NCBI GenBank assembly: GCA_013813345.1
Contig: JACCRW010000202.1
Location: forward strand, 1-5,647
Reading direction: 5' to 3'
Length of the DNA: 5,647 bases
Source of the DNA: Actinomycetota bacterium
GTDB lineage: Bacteria; Actinomycetota; Thermoleophilia; Gaiellales; Gaiellaceae
In this document: positions 1 to 5,647 of the stretch, in pieces
Numbering within the stretch: position 1 is the first letter of the stretch
Layout of the letters: every line of letters starts with the position of its first letter
Translations under genes and position numbers: made by a program
The notes under the pieces: model-generated
Told to the model about the DNA's origin: nothing
The model's database searches: none
The model's input: only the letters and a program-made list of their open reading frames with translations

Positions 1-1680
1 CAGTCGCCGCTCGAGCGCGGGTGGAGCGAGGTCTCGCAGGCCGGCTCGGCGCTCACGCGTGGTGCGCTGCGACTCGCGGATCGCCCGGTCCCCGTTCTCG
101 CCGGGCTCGTCGCCGTCCAGTGGCTCGCGCTCCTCGCCTTCGCGCTGACGGTGCGCCACAACGGGCTCGTCTTCTACCAGGGCGGGGACCAGATCAACTA
201 CTCGACGAACGCCTGGCTGCTCGGAAGCGGCGACCTGCCGCCCGCGATCCTCGGCTACGGCTGGCCGGTCGTCCTGCTCCCGTTCGGCTGGCTCGCCGAG
301 AGCGACTACGTCTCGTATCTGCCGGCGGTGATCGGACTGAACGCGCTCGTGCTCGGGCCGATCGCGCTCGTGTGCGTGTACGGGCTGGCGGCGCGGATCG
401 GCGGGCGGTTGCTAGCGCTCTGGGCGTCGGCGCTCTGGGTAGCTGCGCCGTATTTGGCGATCCCCTTCTTCCGGGCGGACTACCACGATCGCTACGTGGA
501 GCAGTTCCTGCCGCAGGCGCTGGGGCTGACCGCGTTGGCCGACTTCCCTTCGATGGTCTGTTTGCTCGTCGCCGCCTGGCTCGTCGTCCGCGCGCTCGAT
601 GCGGACGACTGGTCGAACGCGGCGCTCGCGGGGCTCGCCGCGGGCTTCGCGATCGCGATCAAGCCGGCGAACGTGCTCTTCCTCCTCGGGCCGGCGCTGC
701 TCGTTCTGCTGGCGAGGCGCTGGCGCCTCGTGCTTCCCTATGCCGCCGGCCTCGGGCCGCCGCTCCTGCTCCTCCTCCTCTGGAAGGTGCGCGGCCTCGG
801 CGACCTGCCTGTCTTCGCCTTCGAGCAGACGCGGCTCGCGGCCGGGACGACCGTGGGCGCGACGGTCGGCGCCAGCATCGACATCGGCCGCTACGTCGAC
901 CTCGACTGGGCGAACTTCCGAAGCAACATGGCGGAGCTGCGCGAGTTCTTCTGGAGCGTGCGCGTGCTCCAGTGGCTGCCCTTCGCGGGCGTTTTGGCGG
1001 TCGTCCGGCGCTCGGTGCCGGTCACAGGACTGCTCGCCGGCTGGTTCGCCGCCTTCCTCGTCTTCAAGGGAACACCGGCGCAGTCGACGGTCGAGAGCGG
1101 CAGCTTCTTTCGCCTCCTCATGCCGGCGTACCCGGCGTACTTCCTCCTGGCGGCCGCGATCCCGCTGCTCGTGCCGGGCGTCGTGCGGCGGATCCCGGAG
1201 CGGGTTGTCGCCCGGCCTTCGCCGGTCTCCCGACGCGTGCTCGCGGCCGGCGGAGTGGTCTTCGTCGCGCTGCCGCTGCTCGCGATCGCGGTCCCGCGGC
1301 CGCTCTCGCGCGAAGCGCCCGATGCGATCACGATCGACTCGATCCTGACGCCGGTCGAGGAGTCGATCGAGGTCGAGGTCAGCGCCGACGGCGCCAGCCG
1401 CACGCTCGCCTGGAGCCACCGCGACTTCGGCGCGACCGAGGTCTTCTACCGCGTCTTCCGCACGGCCGCGGACGGCGCCGACTTCGACTGCCTGGCCGAA
1501 GGCTCGCCCGACTGCCGGCTCCAGATGCTTCCGCTCGGTTCGACGCGCGAGCCCACGTTCACCGACGGCTCGCCGCCCGAGGGGGCGCTCTACCGGATCG
1601 GGGTCGCGACGAACTGGCAGAACGATGCGGAGGGCGGCGACGTGATCGCGCTGAGTCAGCCGGTCGCTGCGACCCCGTGA
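1..1680 (+). CDS. GT-C-type polytopic membrane glycosyltransferase with FN3-like C-terminal tail (5' partial)
   Basis: This is probably an integral-membrane glycosyltransferase that uses a lipid-linked sugar on the outer face of the membrane; substrate and acceptor are unknown. The frame is open from base 1 with no ATG, GTG or TTG before position 151. The 50 residues before that GTG already contain a good first membrane helix (visible residues 31-51), so the gene starts left of the window. About ten more hydrophobic segments follow, up to residue 432. The first outer loop carries GGDQ (D63) where GT-C proteins usually have an acidic pair. The second has DYHDR (residues 160-164). K221 follows a Gly/Ala-rich helix, as is common in this fold. 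Residues about 455-559 are soluble and beta-rich, with C497 and C505 placed for a possible disulfide, and resemble a fibronectin-III-type domain. The stop overlaps the next gene's start. GT-C membership rests on topology and loop motifs; the exact family is not resolved. Confidence 0.8.
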   Translation, partial: QSPLERGWSEVSQAGSALTRGALRLADRPVPVLAGLVAVQWLALLAFALTVRHNGLVFYQGGDQINYSTNAWLLGSGDLPPAILGYGWPVVLLPFGWLAESDYVSYLPAVIGLNALVLGPIALVCVYGLAARIGGRLLALWASALWVAAPYLAIPFFRADYHDRYVEQFLPQALGLTALADFPSMVCLLVAAWLVVRALDADDWSNAALAGLAAGFAIAIKPANVLFLLGPALLVLLARRWRLVLPYAAGLGPPLLLLLLWKVRGLGDLPVFAFEQTRLAAGTTVGATVGASIDIGRYVDLDWANFRSNMAELREFFWSVRVLQWLPFAGVLAVVRRSVPVTGLLAGWFAAFLVFKGTPAQSTVESGSFFRLLMPAYPAYFLLAAAIPLLVPGVVRRIPERVVARPSPVSRRVLAAGGVVFVALPLLAIAVPRPLSREAPDAITIDSILTPVEESIEVEVSADGASRTLAWSHRDFGATEVFYRVFRTAADGADFDCLAEGSPDCRLQMLPLGSTREPTFTDGSPPEGALYRIGVATNWQNDAEGGDVIALSQPVAATP

Positions 1681-3095
1681 GGGAGCGGCTCGGCGGGGCT
1701 CTCGAATTCGGCGGCGTGGTTCTCGCCGCCGCGCTTCTCTGCTCGCGTGGGCTCGACAGCGGCGCCAACTACGACGAGGGCGTCTACCTCGCGAGTGCCG
1801 ATGCGCTCGGAAGGGGCGAGCGTCTGGGCGAGGACGTGTTCGCGTCGCAGCCGCCGGGCTTCTACGCGCTCGTTCGGCTCGCGGTGGCGCTTCCGGGCGA
1901 ATCGATCGAGTCGACGCGGACGCTCTTCGTTGCGGTCGCGGTGCTCGGCGTCGTCGCTGCGTGGTCGCTCGGGCGGACGCTTGCCGGCCGGCTCGGCGGG
2001 CTCGTCGCCGCCGGCGTTCTGCTGACGGCGCCCGCCTACGCCGCCGAGTCGGCGCGGGTTGCTGCCGACGGGGCCTCGGTTGCCCTCGCGCTCGGTGGGC
2101 TCGCGCTCTTGGCGGCCGGTCTGCGGCGGGAGTCGTTGCCGCTGGCGCTCGCCGCCGGCGCGGTGCTCGCCGCAGCCGTCTCGATCAAGCTGCTCGTGCT
2201 GACGGCGCTCGTTCCGGCAGTCGGCCTACTGCTCACGCTTGGCGTGTCGCGTCGGCTCGTCGGCGCTTTCCTAGTGGGTGGTGCGGCCGTGACGGCTGCG
2301 CTGCTCGCGGTCTACGCCCGAGTGCTCGGCGCGCTCTACGACGACGTCGTCGCGTTCCATGCGGACGCGCGCTCGGCCGGCGAGGGACTCGGCGCGAATC
2401 TCGAGCGGGTGGCGCGCTCGTTCGATCCGCGGCTCGTCTTCACCTTCCTCGTCGCGGCGGGCGCCGTGGGCTGGCTCGTCCGGGCGGGCCGGCCGCGCTC
2501 CCTTGCCGCGCTCTGGGCGTGGGCGCTCGCCTCGGCCGCGTTTCTCGCCTGGCAGCGCCCGCTGCTCGACCATCACTTCGTCCTCTTCGCGGCCGCGTTC
2601 TCGGTACCGGCTGGCGCGGCGCTCGGTCGTGCCGCCGAAGGCCGGCGGCTCGCCGTCGCCGCCCTCGCGCTCGTCGTGCTCGCCGGCTCCGCACAGCAGT
2701 GGCGCAGGAGCGATCGGCTCGCCGCTCCCGAGCCCGACCTCGCGGCCGCCGCGGCTGAGCTCGGCGCGCTCGTCCCGGAGGACGGCGTCTTCGTGACCGA
2801 CGTGCCGCTTGTCGCCTATCTGGCGGGGCGGGCTCTTCCGGGCGAGCTCGTGGACACCTCGGCGGTCCGGTTCGCCTCCGGCTCCCTCGACGCCGATTGC
2901 GTCCTCGAGCTTGTCGACCGGGAGCGAATCCGCGTAGTCGTCGTCGGGCGTTACTTCCGCGTCGAGCCGGGCCTCCTCGCCCGGTTGGAAGCGCGGTTCC
3001 CGCTCCGCCGCGAGCTCGGCAAGCTCACTCTCCTGACGCGCTCTCCTGCTGCTGCTCGAGCAGCGCCACCCGCTGCGCCAGGATCGTGCGCTTAG
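1677..3095 (+). CDS. GT-C family (PMT/ArnT-like) membrane glycosyltransferase
   Basis: This 472-residue polytopic protein is of the type that transfers sugars from polyprenyl-phosphate donors outside the cytoplasm. The GTG start at 1677 overlaps the preceding stop in a GTGA tetranucleotide with no visible ribosome-binding site, so translational coupling is likely. An N-terminal helix (residues 11-24) is followed by an outer loop with NYDEGVYLA. D33-E34 is the expected catalytic acidic pair, and SQPPGFY follows, as in GT39/GT83-like proteins. About ten hydrophobic segments follow, with K171 after a helix and DHH at 298-300, a motif seen in related actinobacterial proteins. Residues about 350-457 form a soluble alpha/beta tail. 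The last ~14 residues (AAARAAPPAAPGSCA region) are low-complexity and lie in a 41-bp repeat shared with the neighbouring DUF2304 gene, so this end looks secondarily acquired. The same frame is open back to position 21, but that part is shadow of the upstream gene. The fold is confident; the sugar and acceptor are unknown. Confidence 0.85.
   Translation: MRERLGGALEFGGVVLAAALLCSRGLDSGANYDEGVYLASADALGRGERLGEDVFASQPPGFYALVRLAVALPGESIESTRTLFVAVAVLGVVAAWSLGRTLAGRLGGLVAAGVLLTAPAYAAESARVAADGASVALALGGLALLAAGLRRESLPLALAAGAVLAAAVSIKLLVLTALVPAVGLLLTLGVSRRLVGAFLVGGAAVTAALLAVYARVLGALYDDVVAFHADARSAGEGLGANLERVARSFDPRLVFTFLVAAGAVGWLVRAGRPRSLAALWAWALASAAFLAWQRPLLDHHFVLFAAAFSVPAGAALGRAAEGRRLAVAALALVVLAGSAQQWRRSDRLAAPEPDLAAAAAELGALVPEDGVFVTDVPLVAYLAGRALPGELVDTSAVRFASGSLDADCVLELVDRERIRVVVVGRYFRVEPGLLARLEARFPLRRELGKLTLLTRSPAAARAAPPAAPGSCA
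3049..3089 (+). repeat. 41-bp direct repeat, copy A
   Basis: This copy matches 3222-3262 at 40 of 41 bases; the only difference is G3082 versus A3255. It encodes the C-terminal tail of the GT-C protein on the + strand. Read on the - strand it encodes ILAQRVALLEQQ, the coiled-coil piece of the DUF2304 protein, but in a frame not continuous with that gene. The copies are 173 bases apart, start to start. Confidence 0.9.
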
Positions 3096-3122
3096 CGCGG
3101 GGGAAACCATGTTTCCCCCGCG
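3096..3122. terminator. Perfect 12-bp hairpin between convergent genes
   Basis: CGCGGGGGAAAC, loop CAT, then GTTTCCCCCGCG: a perfect 12-bp GC-rich stem with a 3-base loop. It begins directly after the GT-C stop codon (3093-3095) and lies 9 bases beyond the DUF2304 stop on the other strand. Its place between convergent genes suits a bidirectional terminator. Neither side has a strong T-run (AGCCCCTTCTT on the + strand), which is common in high-GC actinobacteria but leaves the mechanism unproven. Confidence 0.65.
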
Positions 3123-3131
3123 AGCCCCTTC

Positions 3132-3554
3132 TTAGGACTCGCTCTGCGTGGCGGATTCGGTCGGAACCGGGCGAAGCCCGGCTCCTCCATCTCGCGGTGC
3201 GACCGGCGAACCGCTGAGGGCCTGCTGCTCGAGCAGCGCCACCCGCTGCGCCAGAATCGTGCTCTGGTCGCTGAGTCGCGAGATCACCGTCGAGTAGTGG
3301 AGCAGGACGGCGAGGATGAACACCGTCGCGACGGCGAAGAGGACGGCCGGCGGGTAGGTCGAGACGCCGACCCAGCCGGCGATCGTGTTGAGGCCGCCGC
3401 GCCAAGCGGAGAGGACGAGGAGCGCGACCCCGGTCGCGAGCCAGAGCAGCGCGTAGCGCTCGCGGAGGCGGCGGCTGCGGATCAGCTCGAAGACGATCAG
3501 GATCAGCAGGATCGAGGCGATCGAGGCGGCGATCGAGACGCGGAGCGGGGTCAT
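3132..3554 (-). CDS. DUF2304 small membrane protein
   Basis: This 140-residue membrane protein matches my recollection of DUF2304, a family of unknown biochemical function often found beside GT2 polyprenyl-phosphate glycosyltransferases. Three hydrophobic helices are visible at about residues 6-25, 36-51 and 68-91. Between the first two is the basic RLRERYALLWL motif, and before the third is GWVGVSTYPPA, both characteristic of the family. Residues 92-111 (SRLSDQSTILAQRVALLEQQ) form a short predicted coiled coil. Residues 112-140 are a low-complexity Ser/Pro/Gly tail. The ATG at 3554 has a GGAG ribosome-binding site 7 bases away. A role as partner or membrane anchor of the upstream GT2, or in moving its lipid-linked product, is inference from neighbourhood. 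The segment encoding the coiled coil is duplicated downstream in the 3' end of the convergent gene, so the present C-terminus may not be ancestral. Confidence 0.85.
   Translation of the reverse strand: MTPLRVSIAASIASILLILIVFELIRSRRLRERYALLWLATGVALLVLSAWRGGLNTIAGWVGVSTYPPAVLFAVATVFILAVLLHYSTVISRLSDQSTILAQRVALLEQQALSGSPVAPRDGGAGLRPVPTESATQSES
3167..3181. repeat. Small hairpin inside the DUF2304 tail coding region
   Basis: CCGGGC, loop GAA, then GCCCGG form a perfect 6-bp stem. It lies within the low-complexity tail of the DUF2304 gene, in the 132-base segment between the two 41-bp repeats. Looser flanking complementarity (CGGTCG at 3158-3163, CGACCG at 3200-3205) could extend it. It may be no more than GC-rich chance. 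Confidence 0.35.
3222..3262 (+). repeat. 41-bp direct repeat, copy B
   Basis: This is the second copy of the repeat at 3049-3089, in the same orientation with one mismatch. Here it lies inside the DUF2304 gene and encodes ILAQRVALLEQQ of its coiled coil in frame. This is therefore the likely source copy, and copy A the displaced one. Confidence 0.9.
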
Positions 3555-3561
3555 GATGGGG

Positions 3562-3565
3562 CTCC
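3562..3565 (-). promoter_or_regulatory. Ribosome-binding site of the DUF2304 gene
   Basis: GGAG on the - strand, 7 bases before the ATG at 3554, supports that start. It lies inside the outer inverted repeat of the fold-back spacer, so folding of that RNA could hide it. It is the only clear Shine-Dalgarno site found at the three gene starts in the window; the other two starts rely on overlaps. Confidence 0.6.
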
Positions 3566-3622
3566 AGGTGGCATTGCCGCGCCGACGGCGTTCGCAAAGC
3601 GAGCGAGGCTAGGACGCAGGGA

Positions 3623-3648
3623 GCGCCCATACCGGTTCGTATGGGCGC
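3623..3648 (-). terminator. Apical hairpin of the fold-back, possible terminator or attenuator
   Basis: GCGCCCATAC, loop CGGTTC, then GTATGGGCGC form a perfect 10-bp stem with a 6-base loop. It lies 70 bases after the GT2 stop and 68 bases before the DUF2304 start on the - strand. It could stop or reduce transcription between the two genes. There is no T-run after it, and it is also the tip of the larger palindrome, so a terminator role is only one reading. Confidence 0.4.
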
Positions 3649-3717
3649 GACTGAGGACGACGCCTCGCGACGTCTTTGCGGGCGTCGGCGGCCCGGAGGA
3701 TGTTGCCTGGAGTCCCA

Positions 3718-4470
3718 TCAATCTCTCGCGGGAACTGCCTTGCGGCGGAAGACGCCGACGAGCAGCGCGAGCGTCACCTTGAGCACGTAATAGGCGGAGC
3801 GGAGTGCGGTGATCGAGGAGGAGCCGTGCTCGCGCTCGCGCATCAGGACGGGCACCTCGAGCAGCCGCAGCCGGTGCTTGACGACCATCACGGTCGCCTC
3901 CACCTCCGGGTAGTCGTGCGGGTAGTCGTCAGCGAAGAGGCGGATCCCCTTGCCGTTCAGGGCCTGGAAGCCGGAGGTCGTGTCGGTGACGCGCTGGCGG
4001 ACGAGCAGCGAGACGATCCCGGCGAAGAAGCGGATCCCGGCGCGGCGGGCGAGCGGCGGCCGGTAGGAGTCGGTGTCACCGTCGAAAGGCGGGGCCGCGA
4101 AGCGGGAGCCGACGACGATGTCGGCGTCGCCGCGGAGCACGGGCTCGATCAGCTTCGGCAGCTCCGAGGGGTCGTGCTGGCCGTCGCCGTCGAGCCGGAC
4201 GGCGAGCTCGTAGCCGTGCGCGAGCGCGTACATGAAGCCCGTCTGGACGGCCCCGCCAATCCCGAGGTTGAACGGGAGCCGGACGACCGTGGCGCCGGCC
4301 TCTGCGGCACGCGCCGCCGTGCGGTCAACGGAGCCGTCGTCTATGACCAGCACGTCGAGGCCGGGATCGAAGGCGCGGATCTCGGCGACGACGAGCCCGA
4401 TCGCGCCCTCCTCGTTCCGCGCCGGGACGATCGCGATCCGGCGGGGCGCAGACAGGGGCGGCTCAGACAC
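3718..4470 (-). CDS. GT2 family glycosyltransferase, DPM1-like (polyprenyl-phosphate sugar transferase)
   Basis: This 250-residue GT-A-fold enzyme most resembles dolichyl/polyprenyl-phosphate mannose or glucose synthases, which move a sugar from GDP- or UDP-sugar to a polyprenyl phosphate at the cytoplasmic face. Motifs appear in family order: VPARNEEG at 15-22, IDDGS at 43-47, NLGIGGAVQTG at 68-78, the metal-binding DGD in DGDGQHDP at 94-101, GSRF at 121-124, and DTTSGFQALN at 163-172. A hydrophobic stretch at about 226-241 ends in a basic tail. No separate C-terminal membrane domain is present, so the neighbouring DUF2304 protein may supply a membrane partner (inference). The GTG at 4470 was chosen because the family core starts 10 residues later and it overlaps the upstream stop by 8 bases. 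The alternative ATG at 4530 would add a poly-serine leader and a 68-base overlap. The TGA stop lies in the outer repeat of the fold-back spacer. The exact sugar cannot be read from sequence. Confidence 0.88.
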   Translation of the reverse strand: MSEPPLSAPRRIAIVPARNEEGAIGLVVAEIRAFDPGLDVLVIDDGSVDRTAARAAEAGATVVRLPFNLGIGGAVQTGFMYALAHGYELAVRLDGDGQHDPSELPKLIEPVLRGDADIVVGSRFAAPPFDGDTDSYRPPLARRAGIRFFAGIVSLLVRQRVTDTTSGFQALNGKGIRLFADDYPHDYPEVEATVMVVKHRLRLLEVPVLMREREHGSSSITALRSAYYVLKVTLALLVGVFRRKAVPARD

Positions 4471-5647
4471 CGGCGGCCAAGGGCGTGCCGACGCCGACGA
4501 GCTCGAGGAGCTGCTGCGCGCGCCGGGCATAGGTGTGCTCGTCGAGGACGCGCTCGCGTGCTCGCGCGCCCATCGTCTCGGCCTGGGCCGGATCGGCGAG
4601 CAGGTCGCGGTAGGCCGTGAGGGCCTCGTTCGCGCTCTCGACGACGAGCAGCTCCTTGCCCGGCTCGAACCAGCGCTCGATCCCGGCGTGGGGGTTCGAG
4701 ACGATGGTGGCGCCGCTCGCGGCCAGCTCGAACGGCCGGCACGTCGAGGACGCGTTCACCGTCGCGTGTGAGCGGCGCGTGATGTTGAGGTTGATCCGCG
4801 CCTGCGAGATCGCGCGCGAGAACGTGTTGAACGAGATCGTGTCGACGCTGCGGGCACTGCCTGTGTCGCCCTGGAAGTCGCGGCCGCCGAGCAGGAAGTC
4901 GACCTCGGGCGCAGCCCGGCTCGGCTCGCCGACCAGGGCGGCGATCCAGTCGCGCCGGAACTTATCCCCGTGCCCGTAGAAGAAGACGTCGCTCGTCTTC
5001 TCGACCTGTCGCGGCGCGAAGAACTCGGGGTCGGCTCCCCAGAAGACGGCCTCGGCCCGGCGCGCGCCGAGCTCGAGCAGTCGCGGCAGCCCACCCTCCG
5101 AGTTCGAGACCACGAGGTCGTACTCGGACGGGTCGGCGCCGTGGTAGTAGTTGAAGCCGCCGTCCATGCCGCCGAACTCGGGCAGGCTCATCGGCACGTC
5201 GCCGTCGTAGAAGACGATGGGGACGCTGAACCGCTCGCGCAGGTAGGTGGGGATCCCGCGGAAGTGCGCCATCGGGACGGTGAAGACGAGCACGGCGTCG
5301 ATGTCGCGCTCGCGCTCCAGCACCTTCGTCAGGTGCCGCTTCCAGCGCGGCGTGACCCAGCGCCAGATCGTCTCGCGAGTCGCCCGGTCGAGCGTGGTCT
5401 CCTCGGGCCGATCCTCGGCGCGGCGCAGGACTCGATCGCCCTTCAGCCGCGCGAGCCCCGTCTGCGCGGCGACGAAGCTCTCGCCCTCGTAGTAGGTCGG
5501 ATTCGGCGCCGTCCGCCACCAAGGCGACTCGACGGGGCGGCCGCGGTAAGGCGTCACGATCAGGTCGACGCCGACCTCGTAGAGCCCCTTCCAAAGCTGC
5601 CACCACGCGGGCGTGCAGCCGTAGCGGAAGTCGAGGTCGACCGCGGA
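4463..5647 (-). CDS. CgeB-like glycosyltransferase (Glyco_trans_1_2 type, 5' partial)
   Basis: This is a GT-B-like soluble glycosyltransferase that probably transfers a sugar from a nucleotide sugar to a surface-glycan precursor or protein. The frame is open to the right edge. The 30 residues before the GTG at 5557 look fully coding (FRYGCTPAWWQLWKGLYEVG), so the real start is outside the window and 394 residues are visible. The N-terminal half has Rossmann-like strands such as DAVLVFTVP and VPIVFYDGDVP. The C-terminal half matches the CgeB/Glyco_trans_1_2 pattern: DVFFYGHGDKFRRDWI, then RINLNITRRSH, FELAASGATIVSN (visible residues 306-318) and a closing helical segment ERVLDEHTYARRAQQLLEL. 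The FELAASG(A) stretch with its downstream glutamate is the usual nucleotide-sugar-binding region of such enzymes. The stop overlaps the GT2 start by 8 bases, so the two are likely one transcript. Donor and acceptor are unknown. Confidence 0.82.
   Translation of the reverse strand, partial: SAVDLDFRYGCTPAWWQLWKGLYEVGVDLIVTPYRGRPVESPWWRTAPNPTYYEGESFVAAQTGLARLKGDRVLRRAEDRPEETTLDRATRETIWRWVTPRWKRHLTKVLERERDIDAVLVFTVPMAHFRGIPTYLRERFSVPIVFYDGDVPMSLPEFGGMDGGFNYYHGADPSEYDLVVSNSEGGLPRLLELGARRAEAVFWGADPEFFAPRQVEKTSDVFFYGHGDKFRRDWIAALVGEPSRAAPEVDFLLGGRDFQGDTGSARSVDTISFNTFSRAISQARINLNITRRSHATVNASSTCRPFELAASGATIVSNPHAGIERWFEPGKELLVVESANEALTAYRDLLADPAQAETMGARARERVLDEHTYARRAQQLLELVGVGTPLAAGV

Larger units (their letters stand above)
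3554..3720. repeat. Long imperfect palindrome (fold-back or MITE-like element, or structured RNA)
   Basis: The whole spacer between the GT2 and DUF2304 genes reads as a fold-back. Five blocks pair in order from the outside in: 3554-3568 with 3706-3720 (14 of 15 bases), 3581-3587 with 3683-3689, 3593-3599 with 3674-3680, 3603-3609 with 3662-3668, and 3623-3632 with 3639-3648 (10 of 10). The inner four are exact. The arms are about 80 bases each with small offsets between blocks, around a 6-base loop. The outer repeat is TGATGGG(G/A)CTCCAGG. I see no target-site duplication at the ends. It could be a non-autonomous fold-back element or a structured transcribed spacer; I do not recognise a known family. 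Confidence 0.7.

Noticed and set aside
412..1419. 335-residue - strand frame antisense to the first GT-C gene
   Set aside because: It is an Arg/Glu/Asp-rich low-complexity product typical of the antisense of GC-rich genes, with no recognisable motif.
21..1676. N-terminal half of a single 1024-residue + strand reading frame that includes the second GT-C gene
   Set aside because: Before 1677 the translation is Arg/Ala-rich with no membrane helices or motifs and lies out of frame over the first GT-C gene. The real protein starts at the GTG at 1677.
151..1680. GTG at 151 as the true start of the first GT-C protein
   Set aside because: The 50 codons upstream are open and encode a complete first membrane helix in the same frame, so starting at 151 would delete it.
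3569..3622. Possible promoter for DUF2304 in the spacer (TTGCGA on the - strand near 3597)
   Set aside because: No convincing -10 element at a suitable distance, and the sequence is constrained by the palindrome.
3025..3630. 201-residue - strand frame overlapping the DUF2304 gene, ending ILAQRVALLEQQQESASGE
   Set aside because: Most of it is an out-of-frame shadow of DUF2304 that starts inside the palindrome. Only its end looks like protein, because it reads through the displaced repeat copy; it is treated as evidence of rearrangement, not as a gene.
4471..4530. N-terminal extension of the GT2 from the ATG at 4530
   Set aside because: It would add a poly-serine leader that is simply the end of the upstream gene read in another frame.
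3676..4620. 314-residue + strand frame antisense to the GT2 gene
   Set aside because: The opposite strand carries a clear GT2 enzyme with all its motifs. This frame is Asp/Gly/Arg-rich with no fold signature.
4463..5557. GTG at 5557 as the start of the CgeB-like gene
   Set aside because: Coding-like, Trp/Tyr-containing sequence continues in frame to the window edge with no stop, so the gene is cut by the window.
1..5647. CRISPR arrays, tRNA or rRNA genes, transposase genes
   Set aside because: No repeat-spacer pattern, no tRNA- or rRNA-like segments and no transposase motifs were seen on either strand.

Overview
The window is very GC-rich, densely packed DNA with GTG starts, short gene overlaps and many GCG, CTC and TCG codons. 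This fits a high-GC actinobacterium. Protein style (alanine/arginine-rich GT-C proteins, a DUF2304 membrane protein beside a DPM1-like GT2) points loosely to the Thermoleophilia, but that placement is inference and no marker gene is present. Functionally the whole window is glycosyltransferase genes, so it is part of a cell-surface glycan, glycolipid or glycoprotein locus.

Layout. Positions 1-3095 (+ strand) hold two polytopic GT-C-type membrane proteins joined by a 4-base GTGA stop/start overlap. The first is cut by the left edge of the window and carries a beta-rich, FN3-like tail. Positions 3096-3122 hold a perfect 12-bp hairpin between convergent genes. On the - strand, reading from the right edge, come a CgeB-like soluble glycosyltransferase (5647-4463, cut by the right edge), a DPM1-like GT2 (4470-3718, overlapping it by 8 bases), a structured 163-base spacer, and a small DUF2304 membrane protein (3554-3132). 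No stretch over 300 bases lacks a gene.

How the genes could work together (inference). The GT2 would charge a polyprenyl phosphate with a sugar on the cytoplasmic face. The DUF2304 protein is a membrane partner of unknown function that often neighbours such GT2s. The GT-C proteins could use the lipid-linked sugar on the outer face. The CgeB-like enzyme would act on a cytosolic or membrane-face acceptor from a nucleotide sugar.

The most unusual DNA surrounds the DUF2304 gene. Upstream, the whole GT2-DUF2304 spacer is a long imperfect palindrome (3554-3720) whose ends fall on the GT2 stop codon and the DUF2304 start codon. Downstream, a 41-bp direct repeat (3049-3089 and 3222-3262, 40/41 identical) links the 3' ends of the two convergent genes. 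It suggests that a 173-bp insertion or duplication reshaped both C-termini.
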